From Callipepla californica brunnescens (lineage: Eukaryota; Chordata; Aves; Galliformes; Odontophoridae): a stretch of 64,000 bases of DNA. This document shows, in pieces, positions 13,301 through 25,184 of the stretch. Both the position numbers and the translations under genes were made by a program. The stretch is from contig JALIRH010000002.1 in assembly GCA_023055505.1 (NCBI GenBank), positions 39,255,733 to 39,319,732 of the forward strand, written 5' to 3'. Each line of letters starts with the position of its first letter. The stretch's first letter is position 1. Under the pieces are notes generated by a model. It was not told where the DNA came from. It searched no databases and saw only the letters and a program-made list of their open reading frames with translations.

Positions 13301-16234
13301 AATGTTATTGGAAAGACAAGAGCTACCCATGTGAGGAAGACAAATTAACAAATTGGAATCCAGGCCAACTCTTTGTTCAGTTGATAGGTACGGATATTTA
13401 GATGAGACTATGAATCTTATTTCCTGAGAACTGTTGACTTTACTGACTGCAGATATTCATAGGAGATTTAAAAAAAAAAAAAAAAGTAAACCACACCACA
13501 TGCTTTTGGTGTGTGATCCATACTGACTTCACTCAGAAGAGTAATTCAGTTCTTGAAAGACTAGATAACAGTGTCAGAACTCAGGCCAGTTAGTTCTGCC
13601 CGCTTATTTAAGAGGATATTCTTGCCTTTTGACAAAGACATAATTCTGACTGGCTTGTTTAAACTGTAATTGCAGACCTACAGCAAGAGAAGCTGATTTG
13701 TCATTGCCATGTGCAGAAATTTACAGGGTAGTAACATAAACATGAAGCATACTACAGCCATAGTTACAGCATTTTACTCTGTGTATTAGCCTTTTACACC
13801 TCCTTTGGTAAAGAGCTGATAAAGCAGGTAAAGAGAGATGCAGAAACCAGAGATACTTCCCAATTAGTTGACTTTAATAAGAAATATACCATGAGCAAGT
13901 CCCATTCTATGATAGCTCAGCTGCTCTTCAGCACAGATTTGCTACTACAATGTTACTGTAATGGGAACTTCTTAAATTGAGACACCTTCAACTTTTTTTA
14001 AATCTACGTATATGATCATCTAAGAGCTCCATGGACAACTTTTTGTAATCTAAGATTTCCCATTCTTACCTTGAGGATCTTTGCTATTTTCTGAAACAAA
14101 GCAGTTCCCCTTTCATTTCTAATGTTGACTCGATAGTATTTATACATTTAGTTTATCCTTTGACTTTTTACTGTTAGACAACACAAATTTGCTTCTTGTA
14201 TTCTACATGTAGCAGAACTCATTTTCCATGTCTAATACAGTTTTGTTGCCCTGAATTATGTCTATCTACATATACATACACAATATGTATATATACTTTA
14301 TATTTAATGAATGCACAGGCTTTTACAGTGCATGATTTGGAAATGCTCATAATTCCAGGTATGACTGCTACCTGAGCTGTGCATAATCATCTTAACTAGA
14401 TATTTACATATAATCCTCCTTTGACATATCATTGTGAATACCTTTGAACTTCGTGGTAATGGATATACATATATATTTTTGTACTGCTCAGGAGAGTCCT
14501 AATGCAGTGCCAAGGAAGACTTGATATTAGAGCTACTTAGCCAGTAAGGGGGGAAACAGAACTGAACAACATTGTACACAAAATAGTGTTGAACAGACAA
14601 AACAGAAGGGAAACAAAATGCAGGGGAAGAATGTAGAAGGAAAGCTGCAGGACTTCCAATGGATTCCATAGGAGTCACTAGGTGAATGGGAGTTTTCCCT
14701 GCAGGTCAGACTCAATGTCTCCCAGCAGATTGGGCCTGGTCACCTCAAAGCCAGCAGGCCTGTCAGAGGAACAGGGGAGGGCTGTAGCTGAGTTGGGTAT
14801 GTAGGTAGGAAAAGTTTCTTTTACTCCTTATACCAAAACTGCTGCTTCAGGCATCCTCATATCTCTGTGGGCAACACCCATGCTAGGTCCACAGCCCACG
14901 ACCTACAGAGCTTTTGCCATCTCTAGTTTTGTAGAGAGGCAGCAGTTTTGCATACAGCTGGCTATGCTTCTTCATATATGAGAGCTCAGATCAGTGATAC
15001 AGACTTGTTCACATCTGACCTTTAAGAGACATGTATACTGGGGAGATTTTTCAGGTTGCTCTTTATCTTCCTTATTCCTTTACCCAAACTTGAAAATTGG
15101 TTTGAGAATACCATACCCTACCAGTGAACCTCCAGCCAAATTCACATCCTACCCAACATGCAGGGCTTCTCTGGGTTTCTTTCTGAATTCTTTCTGGGTT
15201 TCTTATGCAACATTTATCAGGAAAATAAAATCTGAAGTAATAGGAAGTTATTTTAGCACTTTCTGTAAGCCACTGAATCCCACATGCAGAAGTTACAGCA
15301 AGGTTTCATGAAAGCAGAAAGTCATTTGTTATTGCATTCTGTAAATAAATAAATAAATACAGAAGATGTACCAGACTTATATATGTGCAACTATGCACTT
15401 TTTTCTCAGTTTCTTTTGTTATTTCTTGCAAATCATGCACTGAAAGTCAGCCCTTATCTGGGATGGAAGGCAGTGATTTTCTTCACTACTGCATTGGCAA
15501 ACAGCAGCTGTCCTCAGTTGAGGACAAAGCTGGCATCCCTGAATAAACTATTGCTAATGAACATGACTGGAAATCACATAAAGAGTATCCCAACATTTGC
15601 AAATTGCATTACAAATGATGTAATTAAGTCACCAATGGAAAAAAGGTCTTATTGGGCTTTTTAAAATAGGTACACACTTCATACACCACAGGGAGATTTG
15701 TCCCCCAGAATTAATGAGAAAAAATGCTCCAAGTATTGTTACAGAAAAACTATTATGAAGTTCCCTACACTGTATATTGCTCTGAGTAATTATTTATTAT
15801 TGTCTTAAGGCATTATGGCTTCATGCATATTTTTAAAATGTGGAAACATAGAGTAACATGAGATCTCCTGACAAGACAGAGGTGAAAGATGTATCTGTTC
15901 CCCTCAGCCACTGAGCAAGGTTTCTATAACAGCCTTTGTGTTCCATACACTCACATTTCTTTCCACTTAACCCTTTTGGAAGTCTTTTGTTGAAACTGCT
16001 GCTTGCCAGGCAGGTATAGGAAACTTCAAGCATCAACAAACCTCCAGTGGCTGTTCCACGGCCCTTCAGGCCCTCAGAACACAGGAATCTAGCTGTCTCT
16101 GAGCAGATTCCTGAAACTGTCTCTTTGACATTTATTATTGTGTTTTAAGATCCCATGCTCTTTCACAGGCCAGACAGGGATTTCTGTAACTTGTAGCAGG
16201 ACCTTCTGTAAGGCAGAGGTGCAAGAAAAGAAGC
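7390..16234. other. Intergenic sequence without recognised genes
   Basis: This is the longest stretch (8.8 kb) free of CR1 pieces that I could recognise. It is AT-rich, with an A16 run near 13,470, a TA-rich patch near 14,270-14,300 and an AAAT array at 15,343-15,360. Frames up to 135 codons (11,090-11,497, minus) carry no domain I know. Absence of repeats over this length is compatible with unique sequence that could be conserved, but I cannot test that here. Confidence 0.55.
15343..15360. repeat. AAAT microsatellite
   Basis: About four tandem AAAT units are visible. Confidence 0.85.
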
Positions 16235-16905
16235 ATCATAGAATGCTTAGAGTTGGAATGGGTCTTTAAAGGTCATCTAGCCCCATCTCCCCTGCAATGA
16301 ACAGGGACATCCACAGCTACACCAGGTTGCTCTCCTTGAGCATCTTCAGGGACGCAGGATGGAGCATCCACCACACCTCTGGCAAACCTTTTCTGGTGCT
16401 TCATCACTCTTAGGATAAATATAAGGAAAAAGTAGTTTACGATAAATCTCCCCTCTTTAAGCTTGAAACCATTTCCTCTTTTCCCATCACAACAGACCCT
16501 GCTAATGAATCTGTCCCCTTCCTTCTTATAGCCCCTATTTAGGTACTTAAAATCTGCTCTCAGGTCTTCCCAGAGCCTTCTCTCCTCCAGGCTGAACAGC
16601 CCCAGCTCTCCCAGCCTGTCCTCATACAAGAGGTGTTACATCCCTTCAATCATTTGTGTGTCCCTCCTCCACGCATGCTCCAACAAGTCTACATCCAGAT
16701 GTGGTGTACTCAGTTCAGGAAGGATGCAGTACTCCAGGTGTGGCCTCACCAGTGCAGAGAAGCAGGATCACCTCCCTCACTCTGCTGGCCATACTTTTGA
16801 TGCAGCCCAAGATACAGTTGACTTTCCGGGCTGTGAGGTCACGTTGCTGGCCCACACCCAGCTTCCCATCCACTAGGACCTCCAGTTCCTTCCTGGCAGA
16901 CAAAT
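16235..16905 (-). repeat. CR1 LINE, 3' half of ORF2 plus 3' end
   Basis: The element is on the minus strand, with its 3' terminus at the left (CATAGAATG near 16,237). Reading minus, it encodes LVDGKLGVGQQ, then KVNCILGCIK, then RPHLEYC, then EDRLGELGLFSLEERR. These are the C-terminal RT segments of CR1 ORF2, followed by the 3' UTR. Stops and frameshifts interrupt it. Similarity may continue weakly to about 17,030, but I cannot support that. Confidence 0.9.
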
Positions 16906-17031
16906 TAATCACATTTCTTATTCGGTACTGGTTTTGCCTGGCTACTGTAAAAACACTCCTGTATCTCCCACCTGCAAGAATGCATGGTCCCATCTAGTAT
17001 CCTGTCCAGTCCACAGAGCACAGTGGTAAGT

Positions 17032-17424
17032 ATCACAGAATCACAGAACTGTAGGGGTTGGAAGGGACCTCTAGAGATCATTGAGTCCAGCCCCCTGCCA
17101 AAACAACTTCCTAGCCCAGGTTGCACAGGTAGGGTCCAGGTGGTCTTGAATGTCTCCAGAGAAGGAGACTCCACCACCTCTCTGTGCAGCCTGTGTCAGT
17201 GCTCCATCACTGCACTGTGAAGAAGTTCCCACACACATTCGTGTGGGATTTCCTATGCTTCAGTTTGTGGCCGTTTCCCTTTGTCCTATCACCTCACACT
17301 GCTGAGAAGAGTCCACCCTCACCCTTTTGCCTCTCACTCCTTAGATATTCACAGATGTGGATCAGATCCCCTCTGAGTCTTCTTTTCTTAAGGCTGAACA
17401 GACCATTATTCTCTGCCCAGAGAT
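17032..17424 (-). repeat. CR1 LINE, 3' end, young-looking copy
   Basis: The minus-strand 3' terminus (ATCACAGAATCACAGAA) is at the left. Inward follow GTAGGGGTTGGAAGGGACC and the long CR1 3' UTR, ending in an FSLKKRRLRGDL-like ORF2 remnant. It closely resembles the copies at 39,201-39,497 and 56,800-57,309. Confidence 0.93.
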
Positions 17425-19033
17425 AAATCCACTGTGCCTTACAGCAAACACTTCATGTCCCAAAAAAGAGAAAAAGAAAGAAAAATTCTTCCAAATAAAA
17501 ACTACATATGTTATTTCATTATTACTACTAATACTCAAGCAAACCCTTATTGGAGGAAGCAACAGTTTGATGAGGGATGGAGTTTCATTTCACATTGATG
17601 AAACAATAGATGGGAGCTGAACTAGCAGCCTCATGTGAGCTGTATTGCAGCTGAATGCCTTACAGATTTGTGTGAATTCCTATAGTCACAGTACAGACAG
17701 ATCTATAGCTACTTTCCAGGGTACAACAGCAAGAATGACTGAAAGGAGAAGGCTGTCCCATCAGATCACACCAAATAGTTAATTCATCTTAGTTTAAAAT
17801 CTTCCTACACCTGACATAAAATAAGACTTTTCTGGGGGAAAGCTGATGCTAGAACATTCCCCATATGTGCACTGACAGGTATAGATGCCTTCTTTGGCAT
17901 GGAAAGGATGGAAGGCCCCTTAGTGGGCTTCAGAGAAAAACCTGATGATTTTTTGCTCTGGCATCACAGCAGCTGACATGAAAGCACACTTTCTTTCTTG
18001 CTGACAGCGATCCCCAAAACTGACAGAGCATTCCAAGCCACCTCAGCTCTTCACCTTAAGGAATACAAGCCAGGGTGCTGAGATCACTCTGGCTTCTCTT
18101 AATTGCCTCCTCTGCAGAGACAGATGTGGATATATCATTTGGACTTCCTCCACAGATTTAAAAAAAGAAAACAAGAAAACCCCCACCATAAAATAGGTTA
18201 TAGCAAGTAGCAAGTGTTGCCTAAAAACTCATTTTATTTAACTCCCCCATGCTGTAATGTGACATGAAAATGAAACGATGGTAGATAAGGAACAACACAT
18301 ATTAAAAACCCTCCCTTGAACATTCCCTTAGCCTGGCAGTCAGGCCTTAAATCGGACTTTAATGTTGTTGTCTTCACTAAGTAGAGCTTGTCCAGAGGGT
18401 TTGAGCTCTGACTTAAACCACAGAAATAACTCCTAACTAACACTTCATAAATGTGTCCTGCTTCATTTTCCTACAACAGACATACAGGAACATAGGTGCT
18501 CTTCTAGGTGAAAAGAGAATTTGAAATGACTATAGGAGAGGTTTCCTAAGCAAACAGCTCATGGTCTTTATCTGTGGTTGGTGAATTCTCTTCTCACATA
18601 TAATGATATAACTGAAAACAATTTCTTGAATGCTTTGTATTTCAGATAGCATATGATCTTGGGCAATAGCAGTAGAAACTTTCTTCCATTGTGCACTGTG
18701 AAGGCAGCCAATGATGTGGAAATTTAGTCAGTACCTGATTTGTTGGTTATCACGTTAATAAATTACAATATCCAAGCAAAATCCTCCTTGAGTAGAACCT
18801 AATCTATTCACACTGTAACCCTATAATGCAATAGATAGCAAGGTGACAAAGTCCTCAGCTGCAACAGACAAGAACAAGCCCAAACAGAGCAGCAGAAACA
18901 AAAGAAGAAAATTTGCTTACCTTTGGAAGACCTCAGGTAGGCAAGGATCTCCAGCAAAACACCCTTACCTCCACTGCCAACCCTTAAATGAGTTCTGGGA
19001 AGGGGTGGTTCCTGGCTTCATCCCTTCCAGTCA

Positions 19034-19058
19034 CTCAGGTGCATTGCATGCACCTGAG
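19034..19058. other. Perfect inverted repeat (10-bp stem, 5-nt loop)
   Basis: The left arm CTCAGGTGCA (19,034-19,043) pairs exactly with TGCACCTGAG (19,049-19,058). Each arm contains a CAGGTG/CACCTG E-box core. Whether it is functional is unknown. Confidence 0.8.
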
Positions 19059-20402
19059 CTCCCTGGGTTGGCTCCACATTGCCAACAGGTGCTCAATCAC
19101 TGCTTCAAGCTGTGACTTAGCATTTCTACTACGTGCACATATAACACTGCAAACCTGGGCTGAATCTAACACTTCAGTAAAGAGAATCTCATGAGCTGTT
19201 AAGAGGTGTTTGATGAAAGCAAACACTGGAAACAACTTTTTAATGCCCAAAGATGCCTCATACAAACTTTAAAAGCTATTTTTCACTAAACATAGCATAG
19301 TCACTGCCTATTGTAGTGCTGTGCAGGAATGCAGAACGTTTCCCTGAAAAAGCAGATCTTCTGGCCTGGGCAGAGACTGTCCAGCCGCATTTGGGGGATT
19401 TTGCCTGAGAGCAACCCAAGGCCTGTTTACCTTAATTTCCTGTAGGCTGAGACTAAATACCGAGAGCAGACTGCTCTGGCCTTTTGGAAACTCACAACAC
19501 TGCCTTGAGCACAGCCTGCCAAAGCCCATGATGGTCCAACTCACCCTGATGGGGAGACAAAGGAAGGAGAGGGAGATGTGCTGGCAGATGGCGGCCCACA
19601 GGGAGGCGAGAGCTACACGCGTCACTTTGGCAGCCAGTGACAAGGACAACTTACAGTAACCTAGTTTGCTTACAAAGGGATGGGGCTTGTTTGCCACTCC
19701 CCCCCACCCCTCCATCTTTAGTCACATAACTGTTGGAAAAACAACACAATGATAGTTAATTGACTTAGCTCTGGGAAGGTGTACTGCTGACAAAATATAA
19801 TAGACCTGTTTTAAAACAGTTAATTTTTTTCAGCCTTTGATGCACTTGTATAGATGAGCTGGATGATTTTCTTCACTCTACAAGGCACTGATGAGTAAGT
19901 AGTTCAGTTCTTACGTGCCTGAGTGCTCCAGCTAAAGACAGAAACCCACAGGAAGTCAGCAGAGGCTTCACTGTGCTTTCTGCATGTCTTTGCCTTCAAA
20001 CAAAATGCATTTGCTTGGGGTAGGCAACGGCCAAGGGGGAAACAAACTTGATTTCTCATAGTTGTTTCGAAAAATCATGCTCCTGTCTCTGCTTCTATCC
20101 ATTAAAATTAGCTTGCTATCTAAATGGATCTCATCTAAATTAATTGTACTGTCTCTATGTAGTGATTCCCCAAGGAATGCTTGTTCTTGGCTGATTGAGA
20201 TATTAATTAGTTATAAGAAGATAGCCCAGGAAAACAGAAGTAGACTTCTGTCTTAATTCAGGTGAATAACAGGGTCCAACTCCACACACATGGAGCCTGC
20301 CATGGTCATTTTGCTGTCACCTTCACTGTTCCCTCACCTGAACACCATGCTCACCCAGTTATCATCTCTGCCTCTGGCTTACTTACAGCCTTATATGTTT
20401 GC

Positions 20403-20430
20403 ACAAATAAAATAAAATAAAATAAAATAT
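20403..20430. repeat. TAAAA microsatellite
   Basis: About five tandem AAAAT-type units, followed directly by a TATA-rich stretch. Confidence 0.85.
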
Positions 20431-21077
20431 ATGTATATATTTGGTTGGAATGAGAAATGATTTTTTAGTACCATTTAAGAATACTGAACTTCCAAACTTA
20501 ATAGGTGCAACGGCAACTGCTATTTATGTTGCTCAGCAGAGAACATTTCATGCTCCTGAAATACGCCTATTTCCAGTGTGCCTATTAAAAGTAAAAGCAT
20601 TTAAGTGTTTGAGAAAAGCAGATCTTCCTTTATAATTTAGCTCTGACCAGTAACATTTACATTTCAAAGCTCAGACTTGATTTGAAAATAACCATATTTC
20701 AAGAAAGCAGGTGTTAAAACTGTTCCTGTGTTTGTTACAAAACTTTCTGTATGCCTTGCTAGTCCGTAATTCAGATGAATGCACTGAAAAGGGTTCAGGT
20801 GTTTCCTTTCCCCATGAGGAATTATTTCCAACAAGGATGGGATTATGAAGCCTCTGGGTTTGTCATGGCACAGCTGGTAGATCCCAGAGTCTGGGGAGCT
20901 GTACTATCCGTAGCATGCGCAGGGTTTGGAAATGGATGTGCCAGTTCCTCTGAACTAAATGCAAAGCAACTCCTCCACTTGGGTGCTGGTGCCTTGCATT
21001 GCCTCTCTGACCAACATCGCTATGTGGCTCTGTGTAACTTGGGCTATTTTGATGCAATCATTTTGCTGGAAATGACC

Positions 21078-21335
21078 ATGGGATCATTGAGGTTGGAAAA
21101 GACCACTAGGATCACCTAGTCCAACCACCAACCCGTCTCTACAATGCCCACTAACCTGAGTCCCTCAGTGCCACATCTCCACGTTTCCTGAACACTTCAG
21201 TGACGGTGACTCCACCACCTCCCTGGACAACCTGTGCCACCACCTCATTACTCTTTCTGAGAAGAAATTTTTCCTTATATCCAACCTGAACATCTGCTGG
21301 CACAACTTGAGGCCGTTACCTCTGGTCCTATGATG
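21078..21335 (-). repeat. CR1 LINE, 3' end
   Basis: On the minus strand. The left edge holds a worn terminal octamer and GAGGTTGGAAAAGACC, followed by CCTAGTCCAACCACCAACC and the CCACCACCTCCCTGG block of the CR1 3' UTR. It breaks off near TCTGGTCCTATGATG. Confidence 0.93.
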
Positions 21336-23074
21336 AAGTAGTGTAAATTCCTCAAGGTCCATAGCAGAGGCTCTGCTAACGATATTACAGCATCCAGGAA
21401 GTTCTTTTATTTCCATAACAAACATTTCAAGAACTTTTCAACTTGATTGCAAAGGAGTTTGATTTAAGATGCAATTGCCAGAAGACACATAGATAGCACT
21501 GGAGGCTTCTCAGACTATTTATGATAAAGACTGCAGAGTCTCAAGATGAACAGGAAGGATATTCTCTTGTCTGTAGTCTAATTCATAAGGGAAAAACAGA
21601 TTTGCCTCAGTCTTAGCATACAATATTCATTTTTCATATGCCATCTATCAATTGTGGAAGGGAGATCTTAACCCTAAACTGAATATCCACATTCTGTAAG
21701 CAGTTCTGATTTTTGTGAAGAGCAAAACCCAGATCCAGTCCTGACAGCCACAAAACTTCATTTGGTAGTGCTGTGATGAGAGATTGTGAATTGTTACACA
21801 GAGACTCAAGTCTGCCTTAGCAAATCTGGAAGCTTGGAAATTAAATCAGCCTTCCCTTTAAGATGCCGTGTTAGTTGCACCCCAGATTTGTCAAAGGAAT
21901 CTAAACAACTCTGATAGGAAGCCAGAAACAAGAAGGAAAAAAATAATTGGCCAAATTCCTATATCCAAATATTTTTACAGCATGAGAAATTGAACTAATA
22001 ATGCTCTGTCTGGTTAACAGCTGTCAAAGGATGAAAAATAAGCTACTCCAAAGGCAGTCGATCACTCCCTCCTTTTAATGTGGTGTGAAATCCATAAAGG
22101 CATTTATACTGCATCTTAATGTGTTTTATGGAAAAATAACTAGTAGCTCTGTTGAACAGATGCCAATTTTTAACAAGCAGCGTCTGGTGCTTGCAGAGAC
22201 TTTCTACGCATGTGTATTCTGCAGGAAAAGATGAGTTTGCATTCTGTTTGTGCCTGTGAATTCATGTTTAGTAACATTTCCTCTGCTCCCCCTCTGCTTG
22301 GGGTGGGTCATAGTGACATAAGCTTTCATTCACAAAAACACATTGGAGCTTCATCCAACCCCTCCCTTGCTGTTCCCATAGCCTTGCACCTGCACAGCGT
22401 GGGCTGCAGCCCCACAAATGCAGCACTCTCAGGGGCAGAACCACGCCGAGTCCCGTTGGTTTCTGAAGCTGCTCTTCTAACACCATTTGCAGGTGGCCCT
22501 AATCGCATGCTGGGTCCTTAAACCAGTAGGTAATGATACCACTTACCCGTGTGACACAGTCAGATGTTAATGCGGGCAAAGAGCCGAGTGTTGAGCAGCC
22601 TATATATAACCGTAGATAGCAGCTTCTGAAATCAGGAAGACAATTTTTATGATGAACAGCTCTGGGAAGTAAAGCACTCAGTGACTGTGCACAGCAAATG
22701 TGCAACTCTGGTTACTGAAGGGTTTGCTTTCCTGCATGGCCCTGCTGCCCAGTGGTGTTCCTGGATGGACACAGATGGATACAGCTGTAATGATCATAGT
22801 CTGCAGCATACTCCTTGCCCTGCCCCAGAGGAGATACATTGCACGAGGAAGTGCTAATGCACGGCCTCAGCCCCTTGGGGCGTCCTCCTCCTCCTTGCAG
22901 ACCCATAGCAGCTTTTAGGTCAGTGCGTTTGGAGTGATTGCAGGGAAGCATGTCCTGCCTGAAGTGCTCAGTCAAGGAGAGGAGCCAGTCCAAGGCTTTC
23001 TGTCACTGTTCAAGGTGAAAGAATGAAGGGCTCACAGCACCCTTTTATACACTGAATCTAAATCCCTGCTAAAG
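21336..23074. other. Intergenic sequence without recognised genes
   Basis: No gene recognised. The segments at 22,330-22,520 and 22,690-23,030 are more GC-rich than their surroundings and have frames on both strands of up to 103 codons, none with a known domain. Confidence 0.55.
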
Positions 23075-23388
23075 CAGGCTCCCTACAGTAGGTTACACAG
23101 GAGAGTGTCCAGATGGATCTTGAATATCTTCAGAGAAGGAGGCTCCACAGCCTCTCTGGGCAGCCTGTGCCAGTTCTCTGTCACATTCAAAAATTTTTTT
23201 CCTCATGCTTGTATGGAACTTCCTCTGTTCCATTTTGTGTCCACTGTCTCTTGTCCTGTCACTGGGCACCACTGAAAAGAGCATGGCCCCATCCACTTGT
23301 CTTCCATTCATTAGATTATAAGCATTGATAAGAATCCTCCATCAGTCTTCTCCAGGCTGAACAGCCCCAGGTCACTCAGCCTTTACCT
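23075..23388 (-). repeat. CR1 LINE, internal 3' UTR fragment
   Basis: The minus-strand CR1 3' UTR is recognisable from GGTTACACAGG through GGCAGCCTGTGCCAG to CCAGGCTGAACAGCCCC. The terminal octamers are missing at the left, so this copy is truncated at its 3' end or broken by later change. Confidence 0.9.
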
Positions 23389-24362
23389 AATAATCTACAG
23401 AAGTGAGTAGTTAGTATTCCTCAAATCAAGCACTTCCTCAATTTCATAATGTATCTCTCATATACAAGTTAAGGCTGCGGCCCACCCTTTCACATAGGAC
23501 CATGGTACAAATGTTACAAACCCATGCAATAAAAATGCTCAGCAGAGCAATTACACTAAGTGTAATTACACTGAAACATTAGTCTTAATGATAAGTTCTC
23601 ATATTGAGTTCTCCTTTCCAGGCCAGGAAGGGCACAGACTTGGCCATAATGTGTTCCAAAATAGTAAATGCCTGAGGATGGCTGTAGGGCTAACACTGGT
23701 GTCACGGTCCATGTCCAGCCTGATGCCATCAGTATAATGAAAGCTGTGGTTTCAGCTGAGTTCCTTGCAGACCTTAGTTCAGAAATTATCCCACTCTCTC
23801 TAAGGAAGATGTGACCAGGGCTGAACAAGCATGATGGTGAACCTCATTCAAAAAAAGGCCATCTGTAAGGCCTGCTCACATTACACATCTGTCTATAGCT
23901 TGCCAAGCCCGTGTACAAATAGAACTGTTGGACTTCCAGTCCCTCAGCTCTCAGAACGTAACTGTTTCTGAGTTGGTTTTGAATTTATGTAGTGCACAAC
24001 ATACAACCATTGCTAAATATATTATATGAAACCACAATATGTGCTTCCTTTTCTCTGTGTATTCATTTTCCGCTTTTAATTTAGATCAGCGACCAGCCTC
24101 CAGAATCTGCATCTTATGGAAATGTTGTATATTAGTGATATAAAAATTTGGAGCCTTTCCTGATATAACTCTTGTGTTCCACTGTGGAACACTTTTATTC
24201 AAGTAAATGCATTACGGCCAGACGCTTTTCAATTTCACTTGAGTCAGGGAAGATATATATTTGTTTGATGAAGATCAAACCTCATAAAAGACTATTTTTT
24301 CCTACTGGATGACATTTTTAAACAGACATTTGAGTTACTTAGTATACAGGATGTGAAGAAAT
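23389..24362. other. Intergenic sequence, no feature seen
   Basis: I recognise no gene, repeat or RNA in this 1 kb. A 90-codon minus-strand frame at 23,556-23,828 has no known domain. Confidence 0.5.
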
Positions 24363-25184
24363 ACCAAGTAAGTTTGCAGATGATATTAAATTAGGATGAA
24401 CTGTAGATTCCTGCAAGAGCAGAGAGGCCTTGCAGAGTGATCTTTACAAATTAAAGGGCTGGGCAATCACCAAGCATGCGAAATTCAACACGAGCAAGTA
24501 CTGGAATCTGCACCCTGGATGGGGCAGCCGAGGGCATTCGTATTGACTGGGAGATGAGAGGCTGGAAACTAGCTCTGAGAAGGATCTGTGAGTTCTGGCT
24601 GGCAGCAAGGTGAATGCGAGAGAGCACTGTGCTGTGGCAGCCCTAAGGGCCAACTCCATCAGGCTCCATCTGCCCAGCACTGCCAGAGGGCGATGGGAAG
24701 CTCTGTGCTGTGCGGCCTCACCTCCAGCGCTGGGTGCGGGTTTGGGTGCCACGCTATGAGAAGGCTGTAAAACTATTAGTGTTCAAGGGAGGGCTATGAA
24801 GGTGGTGAAAGGTCTGGAGGACAAAAAGTATGAGGAGTAGCTAAGGTGTCCGGGTTTGCTCAGCCCAGAGCAGAGGAACTGAGTGGAAGCTCATGGCAGC
24901 TGCAGCTTCTCGCAGGGAGCAGAGGGGCAGCGCTGATCTCTGCTCTCTGTGACAGCACAGGGCCCGAGGGAACGGCATGGAGCTGTGTCACGGGAGGGGC
25001 TGCTGTGGAGTAGGGACAGTGCTGCACCACAGGGCAGTGGGCATGGCCCCAAGTGCTGGAGTTCAAGGGGAGTCTGGACGGCACTCTAAGATATTGGGTT
25101 TGGATTTGGGTGGTCTTGTGTGGAGCCAGGAGTTGGACTTGATGATCCTTGAAGGTCCCTTCCAGCTCAGGAGATATTTTCTGG
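24363..25184 (+). repeat. CR1 LINE, ORF2 C-terminus to 3' end, divergent subfamily
   Basis: The plus strand begins at a KFADDIKL-like catalytic box (about 24,370-24,395) and continues through a KHAKFNTSK-like thumb segment. A KVVKGLEDKKYEE-like segment follows near 24,800. It ends with GTTGGACTTGATGATCCTTG and TTCCAGCTCAGGAGATATT. That terminus differs from the common avian type and suggests an older CR1 subfamily. Frameshifts are frequent. Confidence 0.85.

Larger units (their letters stand above)
17425..21077. other. Intergenic sequence without recognised genes
   Basis: I see no gene in this 3.7 kb. It contains a perfect short hairpin at 19,034-19,058, a TAATTA-type motif cluster around 20,100-20,215 and a TAAAA array at 20,403-20,430. 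Frames such as 19,308-19,715 (minus, 135 codons) and 20,775-21,119 (plus, 114 codons) show no domain I know. Confidence 0.55.
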
